Assembly: GCF_014651495.1 (NCBI RefSeq)
Contig: NZ_BMWZ01000012.1
Location: 1-61,311 of the forward strand
From: Algibacter mikhailovii
GTDB lineage: Bacteria > Bacteroidota > Bacteroidia > Flavobacteriales > Flavobacteriaceae
DNA: 61,311 bases
Reading direction: 5' to 3'
The notes under the pieces were generated by a model that did no database searches, was not told the origin of the DNA, and saw nothing but the letters and a program-made list of their open reading frames with translations. Below are positions 9,917 through 18,634 of this stretch, in pieces (position 1 is the stretch's first letter; the number at the start of each line of letters is the position of its first letter). Position numbers and translations under genes: made by a program.

Positions 9917-10960
9917 ATGAATTCTAAACTTTTAACTTCATTAGTGATTACTATATTAGGCATTGCGCTTTTAGGGCTAACTACCAGTTGTGTTAATAGA
10001 ACTAAGAATGCAGATGATGTTGCTAAATTATATCCTAATGAGGTTATTAACTTTATGGAAAAATGGACCATTCTGTTGGGAGATGGCACGCGTTCGGATA
10101 GTTTAAGTAGTTTTCAAAAAGACAATTTTTTTTATACAGCACATGAAGATGATGTGGATTGGGTAGTTTATAAAACACCAAATTCAGGAATCACCTCAAA
10201 GACATCTAGCAATACAAGAAGCGAATTAGGAGAAAAAAAACGTTGGACACCCGAAGTAGGTGGCAAGCTAACCGCAACGTTAAAGGTGCAACATGTTTCA
10301 ACAACGGGCGATGCTAGAGTGCCATCATCGTTCTCGGTTGTTGTTGGGCAAATACATAGTGATGAAGGCCATGAGAATGAACCTTTAAAAATATTTTATA
10401 AAAAGTATCCTGGTCACAAAAAAGGTTCTGTGTTTTGGAATTATGAAATAAATACCGCAGGGTCTAATGCCGGTCGTTGGGATTTTTCAACAGCTGTTTG
10501 GGGGACGGATTGGGCGGTTTTAGGTTCCAATTCCAATGCATATCCAGATGAACCAGAGGATGGTATTGCTTTAGGTGAAACGTTTCGTTATGAGGTTAAT
10601 GTATATGAAGGTATTATGTATTTAACGTTTTCTAGTCCAGGCCATAAGACCAAAACCTTTAGAAAGAGCTTAATACAATCCGATTTTGCAACGAAAGAAA
10701 ACACGCCAAAACAAGTACTCGATATTTATGCGACTAAGCAAAGGGACGGTATTGAGCGCGATACTGCTTATGCCGGTGAAATGCAATTTTTTAAGCAAGG
10801 CGCCTATAATCAAGCTAACGGAAAATCTACGAAATCGCAAACTTATAAGGGCGATATAGAAAAGCAATATGAACACGGAAGTTATGCCGAGGTATGGTTT
10901 AAAGCGGCTTCTTTGGAAGCTGGGACAAGCCCGGATTTGAAAGCTTTTCAATTAAAATAA
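9917..10960 (+). CDS. PL7 alginate lyase lipoprotein
   Basis: A 347-residue jelly-roll lyase. The signal peptide ends in a lipobox with Cys25 (TTSC). All three PL7 signature segments are present in order: RSEL at 101-104, QIH at 145-147 and FFKQGAYNQ at 291-299 (usual form YFKAGxYxQ). These supply the Arg, Gln, His and Tyr residues used for neutralisation and beta-elimination. The residues after the lipid Cys (VNRTKN) lack the acidic run associated with surface export in Bacteroidota, so a periplasmic location is more likely. The gene sits inside a PL6-kdgK-PL7-lyase-like string, with 11 bases to the next start. Endo or exo mode cannot be decided. Confidence 0.93.
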   Translation: MNSKLLTSLVITILGIALLGLTTSCVNRTKNADDVAKLYPNEVINFMEKWTILLGDGTRSDSLSSFQKDNFFYTAHEDDVDWVVYKTPNSGITSKTSSNTRSELGEKKRWTPEVGGKLTATLKVQHVSTTGDARVPSSFSVVVGQIHSDEGHENEPLKIFYKKYPGHKKGSVFWNYEINTAGSNAGRWDFSTAVWGTDWAVLGSNSNAYPDEPEDGIALGETFRYEVNVYEGIMYLTFSSPGHKTKTFRKSLIQSDFATKENTPKQVLDIYATKQRDGIERDTAYAGEMQFFKQGAYNQANGKSTKSQTYKGDIEKQYEHGSYAEVWFKAASLEAGTSPDLKAFQLK

Positions 10961-10971
10961 TTCAGAAGGAG

Positions 10972-12027
10972 ATGAAGTATTTGAACGCTGTGATTATATT
11001 GTTTTTAACGCTTGAAATATATGGCCAAGTACGATTAGATGCAGACGGACCTGGGAACACCTATGAACTGATTACATCGGTGTTAGCTCCGGGGTATAAT
11101 CCCATTGAAGTCCCAGATTGCGGACATGTCGATTTTGGTGATCATATTGATGAATTATTTGATGCTGAATTGAACACTAATGTATTTCGCTTCTATATGC
11201 ATGTTACACCCGATAATGATAGATGTCGTAATTTTGATAGACAACGTAACGAAATAAAATCGTATTCTCGATCACCAGATAATTTATTGGGAGTTGTAGG
11301 GGAACAAGTAATTTATAAATGGAAATTTAAATTAGCAGATGGGTTTCAATCTTCACCGAATTTTACACACCTGCATCAATTAAAATCTGTAGGAGGTCCT
11401 TTTGATGGTATGCCTATGTACACGCTAACCACGCGTAAGGGAAGTCCAGATCGCTTAGAATTGCGTTATGCCGAAATTGATTCACAAATTACATTAAAAA
11501 GAACGGATCTAGATCCATTTATAGGTACTTGGCTAGAAGTCTCTGAAGTCATAGAATATGGAACATCAGGTGCCTATGCGATTGAAATAAAACGGATTAG
11601 TGATGGTGCTGTATTGTTTGAATATTCAAATGATGATTTGGTGCATTGGCGCCAAGATGCGGAATTTGTTCGACCAAAGTGGGGCATTTATAGAAGCTTG
11701 AATAATCCACAGGATCTCAGGGATGAACAGGTTTTGTTTGCAAATTTTAGCGTGGAAGAGGTAGAAACATTATCGGTAGGAAGGGAATCAGCTAAAAGAA
11801 CATTTTATATTATATCAGAGGGAACTAAAAGGAATTTAACCCTAAAAGATGTTCCAGAAGGCGCAGTTTTAATTCGGATTTATACCTTGGATGGGAAACA
11901 AGTTTGGATGAAAAAAATAAATGAACGTGAATCTATTCTCGATATATCTTCATTAAGCAAAGGTACCTATATCATTAGGCTTTCTGGACAGACCATAAAT
12001 CAATCCAAATTAGTGGTTATGCCCTAA
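10972..12027 (+). CDS. Secreted jelly-roll polysaccharide-lyase-like protein with T9SS tail
   Basis: A 351-residue protein with a signal peptide (1-18, ending YGQ). Residues about 19-262 look like a beta-jelly-roll related to the heparin-lyase-I-type family (PF14099) or to PL20/PL7. It has RNEIKSY near residue 86, then FTHLHQLK, then RPKWGIYRSL before a final VLFANFSVEEVE strand. These occupy the same order as the Arg/Glu, His/Gln and Tyr segments of PL7. The C-terminus (about 270-351) is a T9SS sorting domain (VLIRIYTLDGKQVW, SKGTYIIRL), so the protein is exported. A Shine-Dalgarno-like AGAAGGAG precedes the ATG, and the gene is the last of the PL6-kdgK-PL7 string. I cannot assign it to a CAZy family with confidence. 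Alginate is the likely substrate by context. Confidence 0.65.
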   Translation: MKYLNAVIILFLTLEIYGQVRLDADGPGNTYELITSVLAPGYNPIEVPDCGHVDFGDHIDELFDAELNTNVFRFYMHVTPDNDRCRNFDRQRNEIKSYSRSPDNLLGVVGEQVIYKWKFKLADGFQSSPNFTHLHQLKSVGGPFDGMPMYTLTTRKGSPDRLELRYAEIDSQITLKRTDLDPFIGTWLEVSEVIEYGTSGAYAIEIKRISDGAVLFEYSNDDLVHWRQDAEFVRPKWGIYRSLNNPQDLRDEQVLFANFSVEEVETLSVGRESAKRTFYIISEGTKRNLTLKDVPEGAVLIRIYTLDGKQVWMKKINERESILDISSLSKGTYIIRLSGQTINQSKLVVMP

Positions 12028-12122
12028 GATATTGAATGCACTTATAGCTAAGCGTAATTGGTGGATGGCTTTTGATTATATGGCAAGCTAAGTGGATTTA
12101 GTGTTAAAAAGTCTTGGTTTTT

Positions 12123-12179
12123 TTGTTTACTGAATAATTAAACATATATTTGGTAAACCAAACTGGTAAACCAGTTGAG
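12123..12179 (+). promoter_or_regulatory. Promoter with overlapping tandem operator 2 (alginate regulon)
   Basis: TTG at 12123-12125, a 19-base spacer, and TATATTTG at 12145-12152 form a full Bacteroidota promoter. Its end overlaps TTTGGTAAACCAAA (12149-12162), followed directly by ACTGGTAAACCAGT (12162-12175). Both copies carry the GGTAAACC core. The architecture equals that at 5397 and 15033. It lies about 125 bases upstream of the PL17 gene, and the rest of the 276-base gap holds nothing else I recognise. Confidence 0.8.
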
Positions 12180-12303
12180 TATGGTTTTGCAGTAGGGTTC
12201 ATTTTGTGGTAAAAAGGGCTTTGAAAATTATATAAAATCTGTTGACATGTGGAATTGATGCAGAATTTAAAACCAGTTCATAACTAAACTTATAAGACAA
12301 CTA

Positions 12304-14577
12304 ATGGCATTTCAATCTAGAATACTGATTTTATTAATTAGTTTATTTTTGTTTTCTTGTAATAAAGAGGCGTCAAAAGCTAATATGGCGCAAGAACAGG
12401 ATAACTCAGGGCACCCAAGTTTAATTTTAACAAAACAAGGTGTCAAAGAAATTAGGGCTAATTTAGGACGTATCCCCATTTTTGATAAAACATTAGCAGC
12501 AACCAAAGTGGAAGTTGATGCTGAGATTCAAAATGGTTTTGATGTGCCGCTTCCAAAAGACTATTCTGGAGGATACACGCATGAAACGCATAAAAAGAAT
12601 TATGTGTTAATGCAAAAAGCAGGTGTGTTATATCAAATTCTTCAAGATGAAAAATACGCCAAATTTGTTAAGGACATGTTGTTTGAATATGCCAAAGAAT
12701 ATCTAAAATGGCCTATTCATCCAAAACCAAGATCCTATGCTCGAGGTAAATTATTTTGGCAATGTTTAAATGATTCTAATTGGCTGGTTTATACAAGTCA
12801 GGCTTATGATTGTATTTATAATTATTTATCAGAAGATGAACGCAATACTTTAGAAAACGATTTATTTAGACCATTTGCTGATCATATCTCTAAAGACAGC
12901 CCGCAGTTTTTTAACCGTGTTCACAATCATGCCACATGGGGTAATGTAGCTGTAGGTATGATAGCCTTGGCCATGGATGATGATGTCCTTTTAGATCGTG
13001 CGCTTAATGGGGTTAAAGATGTTAATTTTGATCCTAGTGAAAAGGATAATGATGGCGGGTATATTCGTAAAGAAGGTCAAAAAATTGGCTTTTTTGCTAA
13101 TGTAAACGAACCTTTTTCTCCAGACGGTTATTTTACAGAGGGGCCTTATTATCAGCGATATGCCTCTTATCCATTTTTAATATTCGCACAGGCCCTTGAA
13201 AATAAAAAGCCAGAACTTAAAGTATTTGAGTATAAAGAAGGGGTTCTTTTAAAAAGTGTGAATGCCTTATTAAACTTATCTGATATTGATGGAGAATTCT
13301 TTTTACTAAACGATTCACAAAAAGGCATGTCGGTGTTCAATTCATCTTTAATAGCAACCGTAGATATAGGCTATCATTTTGGTGGAAACGACCCGGGACT
13401 ATTAAGTATTGCAAAAATGCAACAAGAAGTAACTTTAGATGATGCTGGTTTATCTGTCGCACTTGGAATTGAAGCAGGCAAGGCAAAACCGTTTGTTAAA
13501 AAATCGATTGAATTATCAGACGGCGCTAATGGTGATGAAGGCGCGGTTGGCATTCTGCGTAGTGGTGGTTTAGAATTGGTATTTAAATATACAGCACACG
13601 GCTTAAGTCATGGTCACTATGATAAATTATCATTTGCCTTGTTTGAAGATGGTAATGAGGTAGTGCAAGATTATGGTATGGGTCGTTTTGTGAATATAGA
13701 ACAAAAAGGTGGTGGTAATTATTTAAAAGAGAATAAAACTTGGGCCCGACAGAGTATTGCGCACAATACTATTGTGCAAAATGAAGCCTCTCAATTTAAA
13801 GGAAAATATGATATTGGTAGTAAGTATCATGCCAATAAATATGTGTTTAGTGTGGCTCAAGATAGTGTTCAAGTGGCTAGTGCTAAAGATGAGAATGCCT
13901 ATCCTGGCACCAAACTTCATAGAACTATGGTAACCATTCGTGATGAAGATTATGATAACCCTTATGTATTGGATATTATGAGAGTGTCGTCTGATACGTC
14001 GAATCAATACGATTTACCTTTTTATTTTTTAGGACATATTATGCAGGCTGATTTTGAGTATAAAAAATTACCAGCACCGGAGGTATTAGGGAAATCTGAT
14101 GGCTACGAACATTTATATAAAGAGGCTACAGCTACGGTGAGTGATGGGAATATTAAGCTAAATTGGTTGCGAAATAATAAATTTTACACCTACACAGCAG
14201 TCACGGTTAATAAGGACGAAGTGATTTTTGGAAGAATAGGAGCCAATGATCCGGACTTTAACCTGCGTCCTGAGCAAACTCTAATTTTGAGAAAAAAGAA
14301 TACAAAGGATGCTTTGTATGTGTCAACTATAGAATCTCATGGTACCTATAGCCCAGTTTCAGAATTGGCTGTAAATGCTTACAGTCATATTAAGCAAATT
14401 GAAGTTATTTACAATTCTAATGAATACACGGCTATTCAGGTAGATACAAATAACAATAAATCAAAAGTCTTTATTATTTCAAATGAAAATAATGACAATG
14501 AAGCTACACATAAATTAACAATTAACAATAACGTGTATACCTGGAAAGGTCCTTATATATTAACTAATAACAAATAA
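12304..14577 (+). CDS. PL17 oligoalginate lyase lipoprotein (heparinase II/III-like)
   Basis: A 757-residue enzyme with a lipobox at Cys19 (LFSC). An N-terminal alginate-lyase (alpha/alpha) toroid (about 40-380) is followed by a heparinase II/III-like beta-sandwich (about 400-690). Candidate catalytic residues of PL17 are visible: the Asn208-His209 pair in HNHATWGN, the Tyr282-Tyr283 pair in TEGPYYQRY, and the metal/active-site segment SHGHYD at 435-440. PL17 enzymes cut short alginate chains exolytically to the unsaturated monouronate, which opens to DEH. The residues after the lipid Cys (NKEAS) do not form a surface-export signal, so a periplasmic role on imported oligomers fits. The KdgF cupin that acts on its product starts ten bases downstream. 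Confidence 0.93.
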   Translation: MAFQSRILILLISLFLFSCNKEASKANMAQEQDNSGHPSLILTKQGVKEIRANLGRIPIFDKTLAATKVEVDAEIQNGFDVPLPKDYSGGYTHETHKKNYVLMQKAGVLYQILQDEKYAKFVKDMLFEYAKEYLKWPIHPKPRSYARGKLFWQCLNDSNWLVYTSQAYDCIYNYLSEDERNTLENDLFRPFADHISKDSPQFFNRVHNHATWGNVAVGMIALAMDDDVLLDRALNGVKDVNFDPSEKDNDGGYIRKEGQKIGFFANVNEPFSPDGYFTEGPYYQRYASYPFLIFAQALENKKPELKVFEYKEGVLLKSVNALLNLSDIDGEFFLLNDSQKGMSVFNSSLIATVDIGYHFGGNDPGLLSIAKMQQEVTLDDAGLSVALGIEAGKAKPFVKKSIELSDGANGDEGAVGILRSGGLELVFKYTAHGLSHGHYDKLSFALFEDGNEVVQDYGMGRFVNIEQKGGGNYLKENKTWARQSIAHNTIVQNEASQFKGKYDIGSKYHANKYVFSVAQDSVQVASAKDENAYPGTKLHRTMVTIRDEDYDNPYVLDIMRVSSDTSNQYDLPFYFLGHIMQADFEYKKLPAPEVLGKSDGYEHLYKEATATVSDGNIKLNWLRNNKFYTYTAVTVNKDEVIFGRIGANDPDFNLRPEQTLILRKKNTKDALYVSTIESHGTYSPVSELAVNAYSHIKQIEVIYNSNEYTAIQVDTNNNKSKVFIISNENNDNEATHKLTINNNVYTWKGPYILTNNK

Positions 14578-14587
14578 ATTAGAAATT

Positions 14588-14962
14588 ATGAAAAGATTAA
14601 GTGAAAAGTACATCATTACAAAAGACATGGAATGGGAAGTTCTAGGAGGCGGTGTATCTAGAAAGTTTTTAGGTTATGATAACCAAATCATGATGGTAAG
14701 AGTTAAGTTTGATAAAGGAGCATTAGGTGCTCCGCATCAACATTTTCATACGCAAGCGACTTACTGTGTTGCAGGTAAATTTGAGTTTGAAATTGATGGT
14801 GTAAAGCAAATTGTTGAGGCAGGAGATGGTGTGTATATTGAACCTAATTTATTGCATAGTGCTGTTTGTTTAGAAGAAGGGGAGTTGATTGATACATTTA
14901 GTCCAGTGAGAGAAGATTTCTTAACCGGTGAAGGGCCATCCTATTTTAGTGATAAGAAGTAG
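14588..14962 (+). CDS. kdgF: KdgF-like cupin, unsaturated monouronate lineariser
   Basis: A 124-residue single-domain cupin without signal peptide. KdgF proteins convert 4,5-unsaturated monouronates from alginate or pectin to the linear keto form (DEH or DKI). The metal ligands expected from characterised KdgF are present: His50 and His52 in PHQHFHTQ, Gln56, and His90 in NLLHSAVC. The cupin glycines of EAGDGVYIEP are also there. It is coupled to the PL17 gene (ten bases), which makes exactly its substrate. The lack of a signal peptide suggests action in the cytoplasm. Confidence 0.85.
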   Translation: MKRLSEKYIITKDMEWEVLGGGVSRKFLGYDNQIMMVRVKFDKGALGAPHQHFHTQATYCVAGKFEFEIDGVKQIVEAGDGVYIEPNLLHSAVCLEEGELIDTFSPVREDFLTGEGPSYFSDKK

Positions 14963-15032
14963 TTAGAAAAATCTGTACCAAAACGAATTCGTAAAGATTT
15001 TAAAAGGTCCAAGTTTTAAAGTGCATAATTAA

Positions 15033-15098
15033 TTGGTTTTAACAAAAAATTAATATATATTTGGAAAACCAAACTGGTTTACCAGTTTGGGAAACCAA
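15033..15098 (+). promoter_or_regulatory. Promoter with overlapping tandem operator 3, upstream of susC
   Basis: TTG at 15033-15035, a 20-base spacer and TATATTTG at 15056-15063 form the promoter. The operator follows as TTTGGAAAACCAAA (15060-15073), ACTGGTTTACCAGT (15073-15086) and TTTGGGAAACCAAT (15085-15098). The central copy is a perfect palindrome with the TGGTTTACCA core. The susC start lies 300 bases further on, so the mRNA has a long leader that includes a terminator-like hairpin. Confidence 0.8.
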
Positions 15099-15163
15099 TA
15101 AAAACTAAACCAAATGTATAATACTTTAAAACACACTATATTATTATGAGAAAATAGAAGAAG

Positions 15164-15192
15164 AGGACAGGTGCATGCCTATCCTTTTTTTT
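15164..15192 (+). terminator. Terminator-like hairpin inside the susC leader
   Basis: AGGACAGG (15164-15171), loop TGCATG, and CCTATCCT (15178-15185) pair with a single C-A mismatch and run into eight T (15185-15192). Transcripts from operator 3 would end after about 120 nucleotides unless the hairpin is bypassed. No gene ends just before it; the cupin stop is 200 bases upstream. It may be an attenuator of the SusC/SusD unit or the end of a small leader RNA. Confidence 0.55.
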
Positions 15193-15397
15193 GACTTTCT
15201 ATTAGTTGCTTCCTACAGGATTGAAGTAACGTCCAATACCAAATACTTTATAAAAACATACAGGCTTATAAATGATAGGAGTTTATAAGGAGGTTATGTT
15301 TTTGTATGGTCAATTAGAATACTTACAATTTTATTAAACTATTTAGTAAGCTTAAGTGCTAATTAAACTTTACAATTGAAAACATAAAAAACTAATT

Positions 15398-18300
15398 ATG
15401 AATTTAAAAATTAAGTTAACGCTAATAACAATATTGTTCTTCAATGTTGCATTATTTGCTCAAAATGGGACAGTTTTAGAAGGGACTGTTTCCGCCGCGG
15501 CCGACGGTATTCCTATTCCGGGAGTCAATGTTATTGTCGTGGGAACAACAAACGGAACTACCACAGATTTTGATGGGATGTACCAAATAAAAGTAAAAGA
15601 AAATGATGTTGTTCAATTCTCCTACCTTGGTTTTGTAACACAGACTTTAATATACTCTGGTCAGGCATCAGCAAATATTGCTTTAGTTGATGATTTGCAA
15701 ACCCTTGATGAAGTTGTAGTTATTGGTTATGGTGATCAAAAAGAGAAAAATATTACAAGTGCTTTAACAAAAGTGGCTGGTAAGGAACTTGATAATCGTC
15801 CAGTATCGCGTGTGGAGGACGCACTTCAAGGAAAAGTTGCTGGTTTAAGAATTCAAGTCGTGTCTTCAGAGGCAGGTGGTGATCCTAAAATAACGATGAG
15901 GGGACCTGGTTCAATTACAGGTTCATCTGCACCATTAATTGTTGTTGATGGTGTCGTTTTGGGAACAGATCCTGATATTTTAGCTTCAATTGACAATAAT
16001 AATATTGAGTCAATGAGTGTTTTAAAAGATGCTTCTTCTGTGGCCATATACGGTTCTCGTGGTGCGAATGGGGTAATTTTAGTTACACTAAAGAAAGGTA
16101 TTTCTGGTAAAACGCAATTTTCGTATAATACATTTACCGGGCGCAAGTATTCTTCTAATAATAAAAACTTTAATACCTCTATAGCTCAAGAACGTGCTAG
16201 ATTGGACGGTTTAGAAGGTCAAGTGAATGCTATATCTCCGGACAGTCAAAATTATGACCGAATTACTGGAAGATATGATGTTGCTTATGCAGAGCTTGAG
16301 GCTATGGATTTTATAGCGTCTTTAGGAGGTGGTGAAAATAATTTACAAGATCAAATTTTCCCTGGTGGAAATATTACAAGTCACTCATTTGCAGCAAGAG
16401 GAGGTTCTGATTTAACAAACTTTACAGCCTCTTTAGGGTATCTTGAAGATGAAGGGATTGCTATAAAGGACAATTTTAAGAAATATAATGCAAGGATAAA
16501 GGTTGATAGTAAATCGAAAAGTGAGAAAATTAAGTTTGGTGCAAGTTTAAGAGCAAATTATAATGATCAAAATAGATTGCCTACAAGGTTTACGGATCCA
16601 ATTAGACAATATGGACATGTGCCTTTATATCTAAACGAAGATCATATGAATTATGTTACACCCTTTTCAACAGATGTTGGGGTGTCTACTGATGCTGGTA
16701 AATTGTTTGAAAACTTAGGTGTTGGTAGTTATGGGTTCTCAAGAGCTTTTGATCATACTTTTACTCAAGACCCTGCTAATCCCAGAAATATTAGAAGGGA
16801 TCCAGTTACTGGCATTCCAATTGCTAGCGGAAATACATCTGGAGGGTTAACACTGTCTACTACTAAAAACGTACATCCTTTAGTGCACTATCTAGAACGC
16901 TCTAGAACAAAGAAGCAAATTAATTTAAATGCATCTGCTTACATTGATTTTAAATTAGCCAAGGGGCTTAGTTTTAGACAAGGTATGGCTGCCGTTTATA
17001 GAGAGAATAAGAACAATGAGGCTGATTATTTATATGGTCAGGAAAATAGAGATCAGGAGTCTTTTAGATTGGAGAGAAGAGATGAGACTAATCAATATAC
17101 TTTTGAATCGCTTTTAAAGTATAACAGAAGTTTTGGAGACCATAGTTTTAATAGTGTATTTGGATTTGAGTATACGCACTGGGATTATTTCAGACAGGAG
17201 TCGGAGGCTGTAGGGTATACTAATGATTTTACAAATAATATTGCGCTAGCAGATAATGGGACAACCTATACAGATAATGGAACGGAGAAGTTAGTGTCTT
17301 ATTTTGGAAGAATTGATTATAATTTCAAAGAAAAATATTTAGTACAATTATCGGCACGTTCTGATGGTAGTACGCGATTTGGGGCAAACAGTAGATTTGG
17401 TTTTTTCCCAGCAGCTTCTGTTGGTTGGGTTATGTCAAATGAGGATTTCTTATCAGAGAGTGATGTTATATCCTTTCTAAAACTAAGAGCCAGTTATGGT
17501 ATCTCTGGTTCAAATCAGATATCTAACAACATCTACGAATCACTTTATAGATTTCAGGAAACATATAGTACAGTAGGTTATTTTGGAGCCCCAGGAGTAA
17601 AAGGAACTACCTTGGCTAATCAAGATCTTGGTTGGGAAAAGCTAGTAGAATTTAACCCTGGTGTAGATATTACCTTCGGTCGTGGTCTTATAAACCTTTC
17701 TATAGATTACTATACAAGAACGAGTGAGGACTTAATTCTTTTTGCGCCTATACCTGGTACCTATGGTGCAGATAATTGGTTGCAAAACCTTGGAGAAGTT
17801 CAAAATCAAGGTGTAGAAATTGAATTAGGTGCAAGGCTTATAACGAGTCAGAAATTTAGTTGGCGCGCTGGAGGTCAGTTTTCTTTAAATAGAAATGAGG
17901 TAAAAAGTTTAGGTAAAAATGAACAAATTATTTCTAGAATTGATCAGGACACAAGACCAACCGAATTTATAGCACGAGTAGGGCAGCCTATAACTTCCTT
18001 CTACGGTTGGGTCTATGAGAAAGAAATTCCTCTAGAATGGGTAGAGAATCCATTTAACAGGTTTAATAATGATTATGCTGATGTTTATGTAAAAGATTTA
18101 AATAATGATGGAATCATTGATGGAGAAGATAGAACGGAGTTAGGTAATCCATATCCCGATTTTAACTGGGGATTCAATTCTGATTTCAAATTATATGATT
18201 TTGATGCTTCATTCCAATTACAAGGTTCTCATGGCGGGCAAGTAAGGGTGGCAGATTTAGATCAGTTATATTATGCTAGCGAGTCTGCGGTAAATGAAGT

Positions 18301-18628
18301 ATCTAATTTCCCTGATAGAGATTTAACTGTACATCGAAGATTTACCGATGCTCATATACAAGATGCCTCGTTTGTTGCCTTAAGAAATTTAACTATTGGT
18401 TACTCATTACCAGAAGATTTTACATCTAAAATTAATATTCAGAGATTAAGATTTTATGTGGCAGCTGAGAATTTACTTTATTTTACCGCTGCAGGGTATG
18501 AAGGCTTTAATCCAGAAGCTGCTGGTCAAACATCAAGTAATGCGAATACTGCGTTAACAGCAGGTTATCAAAGAGGAGATGGACCTGTAGTTAGAACAAT
18601 TTCAGCAGGTATTAACTTTCAATTTTAA
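15398..18628 (+). CDS. susC: SusC-like TonB-dependent transporter for alginate oligomers
   Basis: A 1076-residue outer-membrane transporter of the SusC/RagA type. The order is signal peptide (1-21, ending LFAQ), CarbopepD_reg domain (about 26-105, with PIPGVNVIVVGTTNGTTTDF and FSYLGF), plug (about 115-230, with GYGDQKEKNITSAL, then VEDALQGKVAGLRI and the YGSRGANGVILVT segment that marks SusC), and a 22-strand-type barrel ending in INFQF. It should bind oligosaccharide together with the SusD lipoprotein encoded six bases downstream and bring it into the periplasm with TonB energy. Alginate specificity is inferred from the surrounding lyases. Expression is expected from operator 3 through a 330-base leader. 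Confidence 0.93.
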   Translation: MNLKIKLTLITILFFNVALFAQNGTVLEGTVSAAADGIPIPGVNVIVVGTTNGTTTDFDGMYQIKVKENDVVQFSYLGFVTQTLIYSGQASANIALVDDLQTLDEVVVIGYGDQKEKNITSALTKVAGKELDNRPVSRVEDALQGKVAGLRIQVVSSEAGGDPKITMRGPGSITGSSAPLIVVDGVVLGTDPDILASIDNNNIESMSVLKDASSVAIYGSRGANGVILVTLKKGISGKTQFSYNTFTGRKYSSNNKNFNTSIAQERARLDGLEGQVNAISPDSQNYDRITGRYDVAYAELEAMDFIASLGGGENNLQDQIFPGGNITSHSFAARGGSDLTNFTASLGYLEDEGIAIKDNFKKYNARIKVDSKSKSEKIKFGASLRANYNDQNRLPTRFTDPIRQYGHVPLYLNEDHMNYVTPFSTDVGVSTDAGKLFENLGVGSYGFSRAFDHTFTQDPANPRNIRRDPVTGIPIASGNTSGGLTLSTTKNVHPLVHYLERSRTKKQINLNASAYIDFKLAKGLSFRQGMAAVYRENKNNEADYLYGQENRDQESFRLERRDETNQYTFESLLKYNRSFGDHSFNSVFGFEYTHWDYFRQESEAVGYTNDFTNNIALADNGTTYTDNGTEKLVSYFGRIDYNFKEKYLVQLSARSDGSTRFGANSRFGFFPAASVGWVMSNEDFLSESDVISFLKLRASYGISGSNQISNNIYESLYRFQETYSTVGYFGAPGVKGTTLANQDLGWEKLVEFNPGVDITFGRGLINLSIDYYTRTSEDLILFAPIPGTYGADNWLQNLGEVQNQGVEIELGARLITSQKFSWRAGGQFSLNRNEVKSLGKNEQIISRIDQDTRPTEFIARVGQPITSFYGWVYEKEIPLEWVENPFNRFNNDYADVYVKDLNNDGIIDGEDRTELGNPYPDFNWGFNSDFKLYDFDASFQLQGSHGGQVRVADLDQLYYASESAVNEVSNFPDRDLTVHRRFTDAHIQDASFVALRNLTIGYSLPEDFTSKINIQRLRFYVAAENLLYFTAAGYEGFNPEAAGQTSSNANTALTAGYQRGDGPVVRTISAGINFQF

Positions 18629-18634
18629 TTAGTT

